A program made the translations under genes and the position numbers. From Rhodospirillales bacterium (GTDB taxonomy: Bacteria > Pseudomonadota > Alphaproteobacteria > ATCC43930 > CGMCC-115725), in NCBI GenBank assembly GCA_027315365.1, contig DAHUYF010000140.1:1-64000 (forward strand): a stretch of DNA of 64,000 nucleotides, written 5' to 3'. Below are positions 51,907 to 60,710 of the stretch, in pieces. The notes beneath the pieces are model-generated. The model worked only from the letters and a program-made list of their open reading frames with translations, made no database searches and had not been told where the DNA came from. Within the stretch, counting starts at the first letter, position 1; each line of letters begins with the position of its first letter.

Positions 51907-53726
51907 GCCGCCGCGACCCCGCCCAGATAGGCTTCCTGCACGAGGCCGTTGCGCTGGATCTCCGCCGGCGTTCCCTCGGCGAGCAGCGTGCCCTCATGCA
52001 GCACGGTGATGCGCTCCGCCAGCTCGAATATCGCATCCATGTCGTGATCGACCACCACCAGCGTGCGGCCGCGGCGGATGTTCTTAAGCAGCTGCACGGT
52101 TTCCACCCGCTCCTGCGGACTCATGCCGGCAAGCGGTTCGTCGAGCAGCAGCAGCGACGGCGAGGAGGCCAGCGCCAATGCGATCTCCAGCCGCCGCTTC
52201 TCGCCATAGGCGAGTTCGGCCACCGGCAGGTCGGCGCGCGCGGCGAGACCGACGAGCGCGAGCGTGCTCTCGACCTGGGTCTCGAGCCCGGGCACCCGGT
52301 CCATGCGTCGCAGCAGGTCGAGCGAGAAGATGCCGCGCCGCTCGGCGAGCGCGGCGATGACCACGTTCTGCCGCAGCGTCAGGCGGCTGAAGAGCTGGTT
52401 GACCTGGTAGCTCTTGGTCAGCCCGAGCTGGCACACCGCGGCGACGTCCATGCCGGTGATGTCGCGGCCCTGGAAGATGATCCGCCCGGACGACGGCGGC
52501 ATCTCGCAGGTAAGCATCTTGAAGAAGGTGCTCTTGCCGGCGCCGTTGGGACCGATGATGCCGCGCAGCTCGCCGGGCTCTACAGCAAAGTTGATATTGC
52601 GGTTGGCAATCAGCCCGCCGAACGACTTGGTCAGTCCGCGCGCCTCCAGCACCGGGCCCGAGAACGACGTGTCCTGACGGCGGCGCGACGGCCCGACGCT
52701 GGCCAGCGACGGCGCCGCCGGCGCAGGCGCCGCTTCGGACGCGGCGCGACGCGAGCGCGTGACGAGGCGGGCGATGATATCCTGCAGCCCGCCGATCAGG
52801 CCGCGGCGCAGGAAGCAGACCAGTAGGACGAACACCACGCCGAGCACCAGCTTCCAGGCGGCGCCGAGCCCTACCACCTCCTGCAGGAAGTCGCGCAGAT
52901 AGAGCCACACCACGGCGCCGACCAGCGGCCCAAAGAGCGTGCCGATGCCGCCGATCGCGGTCTGCATCACGAGCTGACCGGAGGTGTCGAAGGTGAAGGC
53001 ATCGGGCGGCATGAAGCCTTGCAGGACGCCGAGGAGCCCGCCGGCGAGCCCGGCATAGGCGGCGGCGATGACGAAGGCGGTGAGCTTGTAGAGGCCAACC
53101 GCATGGCCGACCGCCTGCGCGCGCAGCGGGTTGTCGCGGATCGCGCTGAAGATGGCGCCGACCGGCGAGCGCACGATGCGCAGCGCGATCGCGAGGCCGA
53201 TGAAGTAGCACACCGCCAGAAAGCCGTACATCGACCAGCCGTTGGTGACGTGGTAGGTGAAGCTGCCGAAGGTGAAGCTCGGCGTCGGCACGCCGGGCAG
53301 GCCGTTCTCGCCGCCGGTCCAGGCCGAAAGCGGCGAATTCTCGATGAAGAAGAAGGTTTCGGCGATCGCCACGGTGATCATCGCGAAGTAGATGCCGGTG
53401 CGCCGGAGCGCGATCACCCCCACCAGGACGCCGGCGACGGCCGCGCCCACCATGCCGACGAGCAGCGCCAGCAGCACGTTCGACATGAGATTGTTGGTCA
53501 GCAGATAGGCTGCGATGAAGCCGCCGGTGCCGTAGAAGGCCGACTGGCCGAAAGAGAGCAGGCCGGTATAGCCGAAGACGATGTCGAAGCCGATGCCGAA
53601 GAGGCCCCAGACCAGGATCTGGTTGATCGTGCCGGGTGAGAAGCCGAAATAAGGCAGCACGAAGGGCACAGCGACGAGACCGAGCGCGGTCAACCCCTCG
53701 ACCAGCAGCGGACGGCGAGCCAGCAT
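51903..53726 (-). CDS. Fused branched-chain amino acid type ABC permease and ATPase (LivM-LivG)
   Basis: A 607-residue fusion. Residues 1-310 are a LivM-type permease (VWGLFGIGFDIVFGYTGLLSFGQSAFYGTGGFIAAYLL, IYFAMITVAIAETFFFIENSPLSAWTGGENGLPGVP). A charged Ala/Arg/Ser linker (about 315-350) leads to a LivG-type ATPase with Walker A GPNGAGKSTFFKMLT (about 392), signature ELAYGEKRRLEIALAL (about 507), Walker B LLLLDEPLAGMSPQ and VVDHDMDAIF. Fusing the permease and its ATPase fixes 1:1 stoichiometry. It starts 13 nt after the LivH-type gene. Confidence 0.9.
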   Translation of the reverse strand: MLARRPLLVEGLTALGLVAVPFVLPYFGFSPGTINQILVWGLFGIGFDIVFGYTGLLSFGQSAFYGTGGFIAAYLLTNNLMSNVLLALLVGMVGAAVAGVLVGVIALRRTGIYFAMITVAIAETFFFIENSPLSAWTGGENGLPGVPTPSFTFGSFTYHVTNGWSMYGFLAVCYFIGLAIALRIVRSPVGAIFSAIRDNPLRAQAVGHAVGLYKLTAFVIAAAYAGLAGGLLGVLQGFMPPDAFTFDTSGQLVMQTAIGGIGTLFGPLVGAVVWLYLRDFLQEVVGLGAAWKLVLGVVFVLLVCFLRRGLIGGLQDIIARLVTRSRRAASEAAPAPAAPSLASVGPSRRRQDTSFSGPVLEARGLTKSFGGLIANRNINFAVEPGELRGIIGPNGAGKSTFFKMLTCEMPPSSGRIIFQGRDITGMDVAAVCQLGLTKSYQVNQLFSRLTLRQNVVIAALAERRGIFSLDLLRRMDRVPGLETQVESTLALVGLAARADLPVAELAYGEKRRLEIALALASSPSLLLLDEPLAGMSPQERVETVQLLKNIRRGRTLVVVDHDMDAIFELAERITVLHEGTLLAEGTPAEIQRNGLVQEAYLGGVAAA

Positions 53727-53739
53727 CAGCGCGACCCGC

Positions 53740-54615
53740 TCACGCGCGGCCTCGCAGGCCGAGCAGCCCCTCCGGCCGCAGCAGCAGCACCAGCGTCATC
53801 ACCACGAACAGCATGACCTCCGAATAGCTTGGATCCACCATCGAGGTGAGGCTGAGGATTTCGCCGGCGATCAGCCCGCCGAGGATCGCCCCCGGGAACG
53901 AGCCCACGCCGCCGATGACGACGACGACGAAGGTCTGCACCAGGATGCCGTCGCCCATGTCGGGAGTCAGCGACACCACCGGCGCGTTGACGATCCCGGC
54001 GAAGCCCGCCGCCATGGCACCGATGCCGAACACCAGCATGAACACACGGTAGATGTTGATGCCAAGCATGTCGACCATGCCGGAATCCTCGATCCCCGCC
54101 CGCACCATCATGCCGAGCCGGGTGCGGTAAAGAACGACATAAAGCACCGCCAGCGCCGCCGCCGCAATCGCCAGCACGACGATGCGGTAGGTCGGATAGA
54201 TCATAAAGCCCAGCGACGTCACGCCGGCGGCCCAGGACGGCGCCGGGACGGTCAGCGACAGGCTGCCGAAGGCAAGGCGCACCAGCTCGACGATGACGAT
54301 GCCGATGCCGAAGGTGACCAGCAGCTGGTCCTCCGGCGGCCGGTTGTAGAAGTGGCGGACGACCACCAGCTCGACGAGGCCGCCGACCACCACCAGGAAC
54401 AGCGCGCCGGCGATCACGGCAATGGCGTAGGAGCCGGTGGCCTGGAAGGCGACGTAGCCGGCATAGCCGCCGAGCATGAACATCGCGCCATGGGCGAGGT
54501 TCAGCACGCCGAGCGTGCCGTAGATAATGGTCAGCCCCGCGCTGATCAGCGCCAGCAGCGCGCCCAGCGCCAGCCCGTTGAAGAGCTGTGAGACGAAATT
54601 CGACCAGGTGATCAC
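53740..54615 (-). CDS. Branched-chain amino acid type ABC transporter permease (LivH-like)
   Basis: A 291-residue polytopic permease: LGALLALISAGLTIIYGTLGVLNLAHGAMFMLGGYAGYVA is the classical LivH opening. DQLLVTFGIGIVIVELVRLAFG, YRTRLGMMVRAGIEDSGMVDMLGINIYRVFMLVFGIGAMAAGFAGI and GDGILVQTFVVVVIGGVGSFPGAILGGLIAGEI follow. A GTG start is used. The substrate is unknown because Liv systems also carry amides, aromatic acids and choline-like compounds. A stem-loop separates it from the binding-protein gene upstream. Confidence 0.92.
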   Translation of the reverse strand: MITWSNFVSQLFNGLALGALLALISAGLTIIYGTLGVLNLAHGAMFMLGGYAGYVAFQATGSYAIAVIAGALFLVVVGGLVELVVVRHFYNRPPEDQLLVTFGIGIVIVELVRLAFGSLSLTVPAPSWAAGVTSLGFMIYPTYRIVVLAIAAAALAVLYVVLYRTRLGMMVRAGIEDSGMVDMLGINIYRVFMLVFGIGAMAAGFAGIVNAPVVSLTPDMGDGILVQTFVVVVIGGVGSFPGAILGGLIAGEILSLTSMVDPSYSEVMLFVVMTLVLLLRPEGLLGLRGRA

Positions 54616-54637
54616 GGGGCGGCTGCCCGGCCCGGAA

Positions 54638-54662
54638 GGCCGGCGGGGACAGCCCGCCGGCC
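54638..54662. repeat. Hairpin between binding-protein and LivH-type permease genes
   Basis: GGCCGGCGGG, a 5-nt loop, then CCCGCCGGCC, a perfect 10-bp GC stem just after the binding-protein gene. There is no T-run, so partial termination or 3'-end protection that favours receptor over permease is more likely than full termination. Confidence 0.6.
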
Positions 54663-54718
54663 AAGAGGCGACAACCGGTCAACCATCGCGCGCCTCTCGG
54701 CCGGCGGCGGCACCATCG

Positions 54719-56053
54719 TCAGGTGGACTCGCCGAGCTGGCATCCGAAGGCGTCAGGCTTCTGCATCAGCGGCAGCCCCGGGTCCACTTCGAGGACCTCC
54801 CAGAAATCCTCCTTGTTCTTCATGTCGCCCGGCTTCTTTCCACGAACGATGGTCACCGGCCGCACCAGCTGGTGATCGGCTCCCCGCCAATACACCTCGC
54901 CGACGATCGAATTGATCTTCCGGCCGGCCTCATAGGACTTGATGACCTCCGGCGGATAGAAGGTGCCGGCATTTTCCACCGCCTCGGCCCACAGGGCGAA
55001 TTCCATGTAGGCGTTCTCCGCGCCCCATTCCGGACGGTAGCCATATTTCTTCTGGAATTCCTCGACGAACATCTTCGCCAGCGGAAACTTATCCTCCAGG
55101 GTCCACCAGAAATCGGTGGCCGCGTAGACGCCCTGCGTGATCTCCGGGCCGACCTCCTTGGCGAGGAAGGGCGTCTGGTAGGGGATCACGAGCTTCATCT
55201 TGTCGAGCAGGCCGAATTGCTTGGCTTGCTGGGTCGACAGCACCGCGTCGTGGCCCCAGTTCACGTTGATCAGAAATTCCGCGCCGGAATTGGCGATATT
55301 GGTCAGATAGGAGCTGTAATCCGGGGCGCCCAGCGGCGAGACCTGATCGGTCACCGTCGTCCAGCCGCCATTCGCCGTCAGATAGTCGCCCACCGACTTC
55401 GTCACGGTGTGACCATAGGTGTAGTCCGGCGTCATGAAGGCGGCTTTGCGATTCTTGCCGAAATTCTTGAGCAGGACCGGGCCGATCGCGGCGGCGGCCG
55501 TCTGGCCGTAGAAGCACTGGCGGAAGCCGTAGCGGACGCAATCCTTGCCAGTGGTGTCGTTCGAGCCGGAGATGCCGGCGACGTAGAGCACCTTTTCGCG
55601 CTGCGCCAAGTGGTTCAGCGCGACCGCCACCGCGCTCGAGGTCGAGCCGGTCATCAGGACGGCCTTGTTCTCGCTGATGAAGCGCTGCTGCTCCTGCACC
55701 GCGGTGTTCGGCTTGGCTTCCGAATCGGCGACGCCGTACTTGACCTGCTTGCCGAGCACGCCCTTCGTCGTCTTGGGGGAGATTTTTTTGATCAGCGGAT
55801 TGCCGCTGTTGATGTGCTCGACCGCGAGCATGTAGCCCTTGAGCTCGTCCTCGCCCTGGGCGGCGTAGGTTCCCGTGCGCGGCACGGTGATGCCGATGAA
55901 CACGCTGTCACCGGACGACCCCGCCGGCCAGGTGCCGAGCGGCGGATAGGATTCGGCGGCGCGAGCCACGCGCGGCAGCGCCGCGGCGGCAAGCAGCCCG
56001 CCGGCGGTCTTCAGGACGGTGCGACGCGACGACTTGATGGTGCGCGAAGTCAT
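54719..56053 (-). CDS. ABC transporter substrate-binding protein (Liv family), Tat-exported
   Basis: A 444-residue receptor. The start MTSRTIKSSRRTVLKTAGGLLAAAALPRVARAA carries a twin-arginine signal (SRRTVLK) and has GGGAGGAATC upstream. The body follows the LIVBP fold: DSVFIGITVPRTGTYAAQGEDELKGYMLAVEHINSGNP, MTGSTSSAVAVALNHLAQREKVLYVAGISGSNDTTGK, FMTPDYTYGHTVTKSVGDYL and GVYAATDFWWTLEDKFPLAKMF. The ligand pocket does not reveal the substrate. It heads the Liv-type operon and is divergent from the LuxR-type response regulator, so the two-component pair next door may control it. Confidence 0.9.
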   Translation of the reverse strand: MTSRTIKSSRRTVLKTAGGLLAAAALPRVARAAESYPPLGTWPAGSSGDSVFIGITVPRTGTYAAQGEDELKGYMLAVEHINSGNPLIKKISPKTTKGVLGKQVKYGVADSEAKPNTAVQEQQRFISENKAVLMTGSTSSAVAVALNHLAQREKVLYVAGISGSNDTTGKDCVRYGFRQCFYGQTAAAAIGPVLLKNFGKNRKAAFMTPDYTYGHTVTKSVGDYLTANGGWTTVTDQVSPLGAPDYSSYLTNIANSGAEFLINVNWGHDAVLSTQQAKQFGLLDKMKLVIPYQTPFLAKEVGPEITQGVYAATDFWWTLEDKFPLAKMFVEEFQKKYGYRPEWGAENAYMEFALWAEAVENAGTFYPPEVIKSYEAGRKINSIVGEVYWRGADHQLVRPVTIVRGKKPGDMKNKEDFWEVLEVDPGLPLMQKPDAFGCQLGEST

Positions 56054-56302
56054 GATTCCTCCCTTTGCCGACGGAGCGATTCTTAACGACGTGCCGGACG
56101 GCACGCCCATCGACCCTTGGCCGACCTCGCTCCGATTCGCGGAACAGCCCGGCACGAAGCGCGAGCGTCCTGGGCGGAGGGTAGAGAAGGCGCCGGGGCC
56201 GAGGTATTAGACTTTCGTCTAAGCCCGCAGGCGCTAGGCAGCGGGCGGGCAGAGCCCCTATCATGCCCGAGGCTGTTTCGCGTGACGCTTCAAGGGAGAA
56301 GG

Positions 56303-57001
56303 ATGGCGCCCGTCCGCCTCGTCATCGCCGACGACCATCCGCTGTTTCGCGACGCACTGCGCCTCGCGGTCGCGCAAGCCGTGGCCGATGCCGAGACCGC
56401 CGAGGCGGATTCCTTCGACAGCCTCTGCGCCCGGCTCAAGGCGGCTCCCGATGTGGATCTGGTGCTGCTCGACCTCAACATGCCGGGGATGCGCGGTTTT
56501 TCCGGTCTCCTCTACCTGCGCGCCGAGTTCGCCGCGGTGCCGGTGGTGGTGATCTCGGCCAATGAGAAAGCCAGCGTGATGCGCCGCGCGCTCGACCTCG
56601 GCGCGGTGGGATACATTCCGAAATCGGCGGCGGCGGGCGAGATCCGCAGCGCGCTGCGCGCTCTGCTGGCGGGCGAGACGTGGCTGCCGGCGGCGCTCCC
56701 CCCGCGCGGTCCCGGCAGCGACGGCGATGCCGCCTTGGCGGCGCTGCTCAACCGCCTCACGCCGCAGCAGAGCCGCGTCTTGATGCTGCTGAGCGACGGT
56801 CTCCTCAACAAGCAGATCGCGCATGCGATGCAAGTGTCGGAGGCCACTGTCAAGGCGCACGTCTCCGCCATCCTGCAAAAGCTCGGCGTCGACAACCGCA
56901 CCCAGGCGGTGATCGTCGCGCGCCGCCTGGCCGGCGAAGTGGGCGAGCCTGAGGCGGAGCCTCCCCCCTCCCCCGCCAGCGGACGCCCCGCGGCCGAATA
57001 G
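56303..57001 (+). CDS. Response regulator, NarL/LuxR family (CrbR-like)
   Basis: A 232-residue two-component regulator. The receiver domain starts MAPVRLVIADDHPLFRDAL (acidic pair Asp10-Asp11) with phospho-acceptor Asp57 in LVLLDLNMPGMRG and Lys near residue 109 in GYIPKSAA. The C-terminal helix-turn-helix reads LTPQQSRVLMLLSDGLLNKQIAHAMQVSEATVKAHVSAILQKLGVDNRTQAV. The start has AAGGGAGAAGG upstream. It converges on the SSF-domain histidine kinase 10 nt away. In gamma- and betaproteobacteria the CrbS-CrbR pair of this makeup switches on acetyl-CoA synthetase and related carbon-use genes. Confidence 0.88.
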   Translation: MAPVRLVIADDHPLFRDALRLAVAQAVADAETAEADSFDSLCARLKAAPDVDLVLLDLNMPGMRGFSGLLYLRAEFAAVPVVVISANEKASVMRRALDLGAVGYIPKSAAAGEIRSALRALLAGETWLPAALPPRGPGSDGDAALAALLNRLTPQQSRVLMLLSDGLLNKQIAHAMQVSEATVKAHVSAILQKLGVDNRTQAVIVARRLAGEVGEPEAEPPPSPASGRPAAE

Positions 57002-57011
57002 GCAACGGGCC

Positions 57012-60000
57012 CTATTCCGCCGCCTGCCGGGCGGCGATGATGCGCGTCGCCAGCGCCCGCAGCGCCGCCGGTTTGATCGGCTTGTTGAGCACGTGAAGCC
57101 CCTGCGCCAGCGCAGCCGCCTTGACCGCCTGCGAGCGGTCGGCGGTGATCAGTACCGCCGGAATCTCGGCGCCGAACCGCCGGCGCAGCGCGTCGACGCA
57201 GCGCAACCCGTCGGCCTCGGCGTCGAGGTGATAGTCGACGATCATCAGGTCCAGGCCGCCGGCCTCTTTCGCCGCGACCGCGAGCGCCGCGGCGAGCCCG
57301 GTTGCCGCCAGGACCCGACAGCCCCATCCCTCGAGCAGCGTCCTCATCCCGTCCAGCACGCTGGGCTCGTTGTCGATGCACAGCATGACGGCACGATCGA
57401 GCGCCGGAAGCGCGGGGATCGGGATCGCCCGCTTCTGCCGCGCCGGCGCGGCGCCGAAGCCGCGCGGCAACAGCACGGTGAAGGCGGTGCCGCGGCCGGG
57501 GGCGGAGTGGAATCCCACGGGATGGTCCAGCACCCGCGCCATGCGGTCGACGATCGACAGGCCGAGGCCCAGCCCCTGCTCCGCGCCGGGCGGCACGGCA
57601 AAGCGCTGGAACTCGCGGAACACCAGCGGCTGTTGATCGGCGGGAATGCCGCTGCCGGTATCATGCACCTCGATCATGACCTGCGCGCCGCGTCGCCGCG
57701 CGCCCATGAGAATCTTTCCCGCCGGCGTATAGCGGACCGCGTTCGACAGAAGATTTTGCAGAATGCGGCGCAGCAGTCGCCGGTCGCTGTTGACGGCAAG
57801 TCCGGTAGGTACGATGCGCAGGTCGAGCCCCTTGCGCTCGGCGAGCGGCGCGAACTCGACCCGCAGCGCCTCGAACAGGTCGCCGAGCGCCATGTCCTGG
57901 CGCTCGGGCAGCAGCCTGCCGGCGTCCAGCCGCGAGATGTCGAGCAGCGCGCCCAGGATCTCCTCCACGGCGCCCAGCGACGTGTCGAGCTTGCGCACCA
58001 GGACGCGATCCGCGTCATCGCCGGTCCGCGCCCGCGCCTGCTGCTCCAGCAGACTGGAGACGTAGAGCCGGGCCGCGTTCAGCGGCTGCAGCAGGTCGTG
58101 GCTGGCGGCGGCGAGAAAACGCGTCTTGCCGAGATTGGCCTCCTCGGCGGCGACCTTGGCCCGGCTCAGTTCGACATTGAGCGATGTGAGCTCGGCCGTG
58201 CGTTCGCGCACACGCTGCTCCAGCGATTCATTGGCCGCCGCCAGCTGGGTCGCCGTCTGGACGTGCTCGGTGACCTCGGAATAGCTGGTGGCGAAACCGC
58301 CGCCGGGCATGGGATTGGCGCGGACCTCGAAGACGGCGCCGTTCGGCCGCCGCCACTGAAACGCGCCGCCGCGGGCGCCGACGAAGAGCTCGAGCCGCTC
58401 GGCAATGACCTTCTCGACGTCGCCCGGACCATATTCCCCGCGCTCGGCCTTGAAACGCACGATCTCCTCCAGCGTCACACCGACCCGCAGCAGACCCGGC
58501 GGCATGTCCAGCAGATCGCGGAACTGGCGGTTCCAGCAGGCAAGCCTGAGCTCGCGGTCGAACACGCTGATGCCCTGGCGCACGTTCTCGAGAGTCGATT
58601 GCAGGAGGTCGCGGTTGTACTGGATCGCGGTCGTGGCGTCGTCGAGGAGCTGCATCGCGTCCTCGATGCCGAGATTGCGCCGCTCCAGCGCGAGCGCCAT
58701 GACGAGGCGCGCCGACGGGGCGCCGATCGCGCTCGCCAGCAGATGCTCGGCGCGGCGCACGAGCTGGAAGTCGGCCTCGACGTCATCCGACCCGTCGCCG
58801 TCGCCGAGTGCGCCGAATTCGGCGAAGCTCCGCTGCGCGCGCTCGGCGCCCAGATACCGCGCGACCAGCGAGGCGAGCTCGGAGACGCGGATCGAGCCGC
58901 TCCAGGTCCGCGCCGTGAACTGGCCCTGCGCCGCGTCCGCGTCGATGAAGGCGTTGGCCTGGATGCGCTCGATCACCCGCGACGTCGTCAGGCAGGACAC
59001 GGTCACGAAACATCCGATATTGGCCAGCAGGCTCCAGAAAACGCCGTGGGTGAGCGGATCGAAGCGCAGCCCGAACAATTGCTCCGGCCGCAGCAGGGCG
59101 ATGCCGAAAGGCCCGTTCTGCAGCAGCGACAGCGGCGCCCAGCCCGAATCCGCCAGCGAGGGCAGCAGCAGCGTATAGGCGCAGACCAGGAATCCGACGA
59201 CGATGCCGGCCAGCGCGCCCTTGACGTTGGCGCCGTGCCAGACCAGGCCGCCGACCAGCGGCGGGGCGAACTGGGCGATGACGGCAAAGCTCAAGAGACC
59301 GATCGAGGCGAGCGCAAGGGAATCGCCGATCAGCAGGTACGAACAATATCCCAGCAGCATGATCGCCACGATCGCGGCGCGGCGGATGCGCAGGACGAGC
59401 TTGCCCATGTCGCCACGCCCGGCCAGGCCGAGCTGCCGCCCGTGCAGCACCATCGGCATCACGAGATCGTTGCTGATCATGTTGCTGACCGCCACCGACG
59501 CGACGATGACCATCCCGGTCGCGGCGGAGAGCCCGCCGACGAAGGCAAGCAGCGTCAAAATCTCCTGATGCGCCGAGACCGGCAGCGCCAGCACGAACAT
59601 GTCGCCGTCGACGCCGCTCGGGAAGCGGCTCAGCCCGGCGATCGCGATCGGAACGACAAAGACGTTGATCGCGATCAGGTAGAGCGGAAAGAGCCAAGCA
59701 GCCCGATAGAGGTCGCGCTGATCGGTGTTTTCGACCACGATGACGTGGAACTGCCGCGGCAGGCACAGCACCGCGGCCAGCGCCAGCGTAGTCATGGTCA
59801 CCCAGGTCGCCCCGTCCACGCCGCCGAGGAAGACGCGGCCGAGCGCGGGGTCGGAAGCGACGCGCGCCGCAAGATCGCCGAAGCCGTCGAACATGCCCCA
59901 GGTGACGAAGCCGCCCACTGCGAGGAAGGCGAGGAGCTTGACCATGGATTCGAAGGCGATCGCCAGGATCATGCCTTCGTTGTGCTCGGTAGCGTCGATG

Positions 60001-60554
60001 TGCCGGGTGCCGAACAGGATGGCGAAGAGCGACAGCAGCAGCGCCACCGCCAGCGCCGTGTAGGCCGAGGCCGGCTCGCTCGGGGACGACGACATCGTGA
60101 CCGCGGGGTAGCTCAGCAGCACGGTGAAGCTGGTGGACACCGCTTTGAGTTGCAGCGCGATATAGGGCAGCGTGCCGAAGGCGGCGATCACCGTGACCGC
60201 GGCGGCGAGCATCTGGCTTTTGCCGTAGCGCGCCGCGATGAAGTCGGCGATCGAGGTGATGTTGTGGCTTTTCGAAATGCGGATGACGCGGCGCAGCAGC
60301 GGCCAGCCCAGCGCGAACATCAGGATCGGGCCGAGATAGATCGGCAAGAAGTCGTAGCCGGTCTTTGCCGCAAGCCCGACGCTGCCGTAGAAGGTCCAGG
60401 AGGTGCAGTAGACGGCGAGCGAGAGCGCGTAGATCACCGGCTTCGCCTTCGGCCGCCCGCGCGCCTTGGCCAGCCGGTCGCCGATAAAGGCGAGCGCGAA
60501 CAGCAGCCCGACATAGCCGAGCGACAACGCCAGAACGGCCCAGCCGCGAATCAT
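57012..60554 (-). CDS. Hybrid histidine kinase with sodium:solute symporter domain (CrbS/MxtR-like)
   Basis: A 1180-residue sensor. Residues 1-500 are an SSF/PutP-type membrane domain with about 12-13 helices (for example KAKPVIYALSLAVYCTSWTFYGSVGLAAKTGYDFLPIYLGP and FLVCAYTLLLPSLADSG). A PAS-like domain follows (about 640-770: SVFDRELRLACWNRQFRDLLDMPPGLL), then a coiled coil. The dimerisation domain with phospho-His is in AAASHDLLQPLNAARL (about 821). The ATPase domain has NLLSNAVRYT (about 936), DTGSGIPADQQ and GLGLGLSIVDRMA. A receiver with Asp in LMIVDYHLDAEADG (about 1104) ends the protein. This layout matches CrbS/MxtR/ErcS sensors. A 1606-residue frame on the opposite strand is a GC-skew shadow. 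Confidence 0.93.
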   Translation of the reverse strand: MIRGWAVLALSLGYVGLLFALAFIGDRLAKARGRPKAKPVIYALSLAVYCTSWTFYGSVGLAAKTGYDFLPIYLGPILMFALGWPLLRRVIRISKSHNITSIADFIAARYGKSQMLAAAVTVIAAFGTLPYIALQLKAVSTSFTVLLSYPAVTMSSSPSEPASAYTALAVALLLSLFAILFGTRHIDATEHNEGMILAIAFESMVKLLAFLAVGGFVTWGMFDGFGDLAARVASDPALGRVFLGGVDGATWVTMTTLALAAVLCLPRQFHVIVVENTDQRDLYRAAWLFPLYLIAINVFVVPIAIAGLSRFPSGVDGDMFVLALPVSAHQEILTLLAFVGGLSAATGMVIVASVAVSNMISNDLVMPMVLHGRQLGLAGRGDMGKLVLRIRRAAIVAIMLLGYCSYLLIGDSLALASIGLLSFAVIAQFAPPLVGGLVWHGANVKGALAGIVVGFLVCAYTLLLPSLADSGWAPLSLLQNGPFGIALLRPEQLFGLRFDPLTHGVFWSLLANIGCFVTVSCLTTSRVIERIQANAFIDADAAQGQFTARTWSGSIRVSELASLVARYLGAERAQRSFAEFGALGDGDGSDDVEADFQLVRRAEHLLASAIGAPSARLVMALALERRNLGIEDAMQLLDDATTAIQYNRDLLQSTLENVRQGISVFDRELRLACWNRQFRDLLDMPPGLLRVGVTLEEIVRFKAERGEYGPGDVEKVIAERLELFVGARGGAFQWRRPNGAVFEVRANPMPGGGFATSYSEVTEHVQTATQLAAANESLEQRVRERTAELTSLNVELSRAKVAAEEANLGKTRFLAAASHDLLQPLNAARLYVSSLLEQQARARTGDDADRVLVRKLDTSLGAVEEILGALLDISRLDAGRLLPERQDMALGDLFEALRVEFAPLAERKGLDLRIVPTGLAVNSDRRLLRRILQNLLSNAVRYTPAGKILMGARRRGAQVMIEVHDTGSGIPADQQPLVFREFQRFAVPPGAEQGLGLGLSIVDRMARVLDHPVGFHSAPGRGTAFTVLLPRGFGAAPARQKRAIPIPALPALDRAVMLCIDNEPSVLDGMRTLLEGWGCRVLAATGLAAALAVAAKEAGGLDLMIVDYHLDAEADGLRCVDALRRRFGAEIPAVLITADRSQAVKAAALAQGLHVLNKPIKPAALRALATRIIAARQAAE

Positions 60555-60710
60555 GACGCCCCCGTCTGCCCGAGCGTTTCCGCCGCCGATGATGCAGGAT
60601 GGGAGCGGTCTTCGTCCAGGATCACCCTGGCCGAGGACAGGTCGCCTTTCCGGCCGAAGCTCTATGAAAACAGCTTCCGACCGAGGATCCCGGCGCCCAC
60701 GGCCCCCGCC

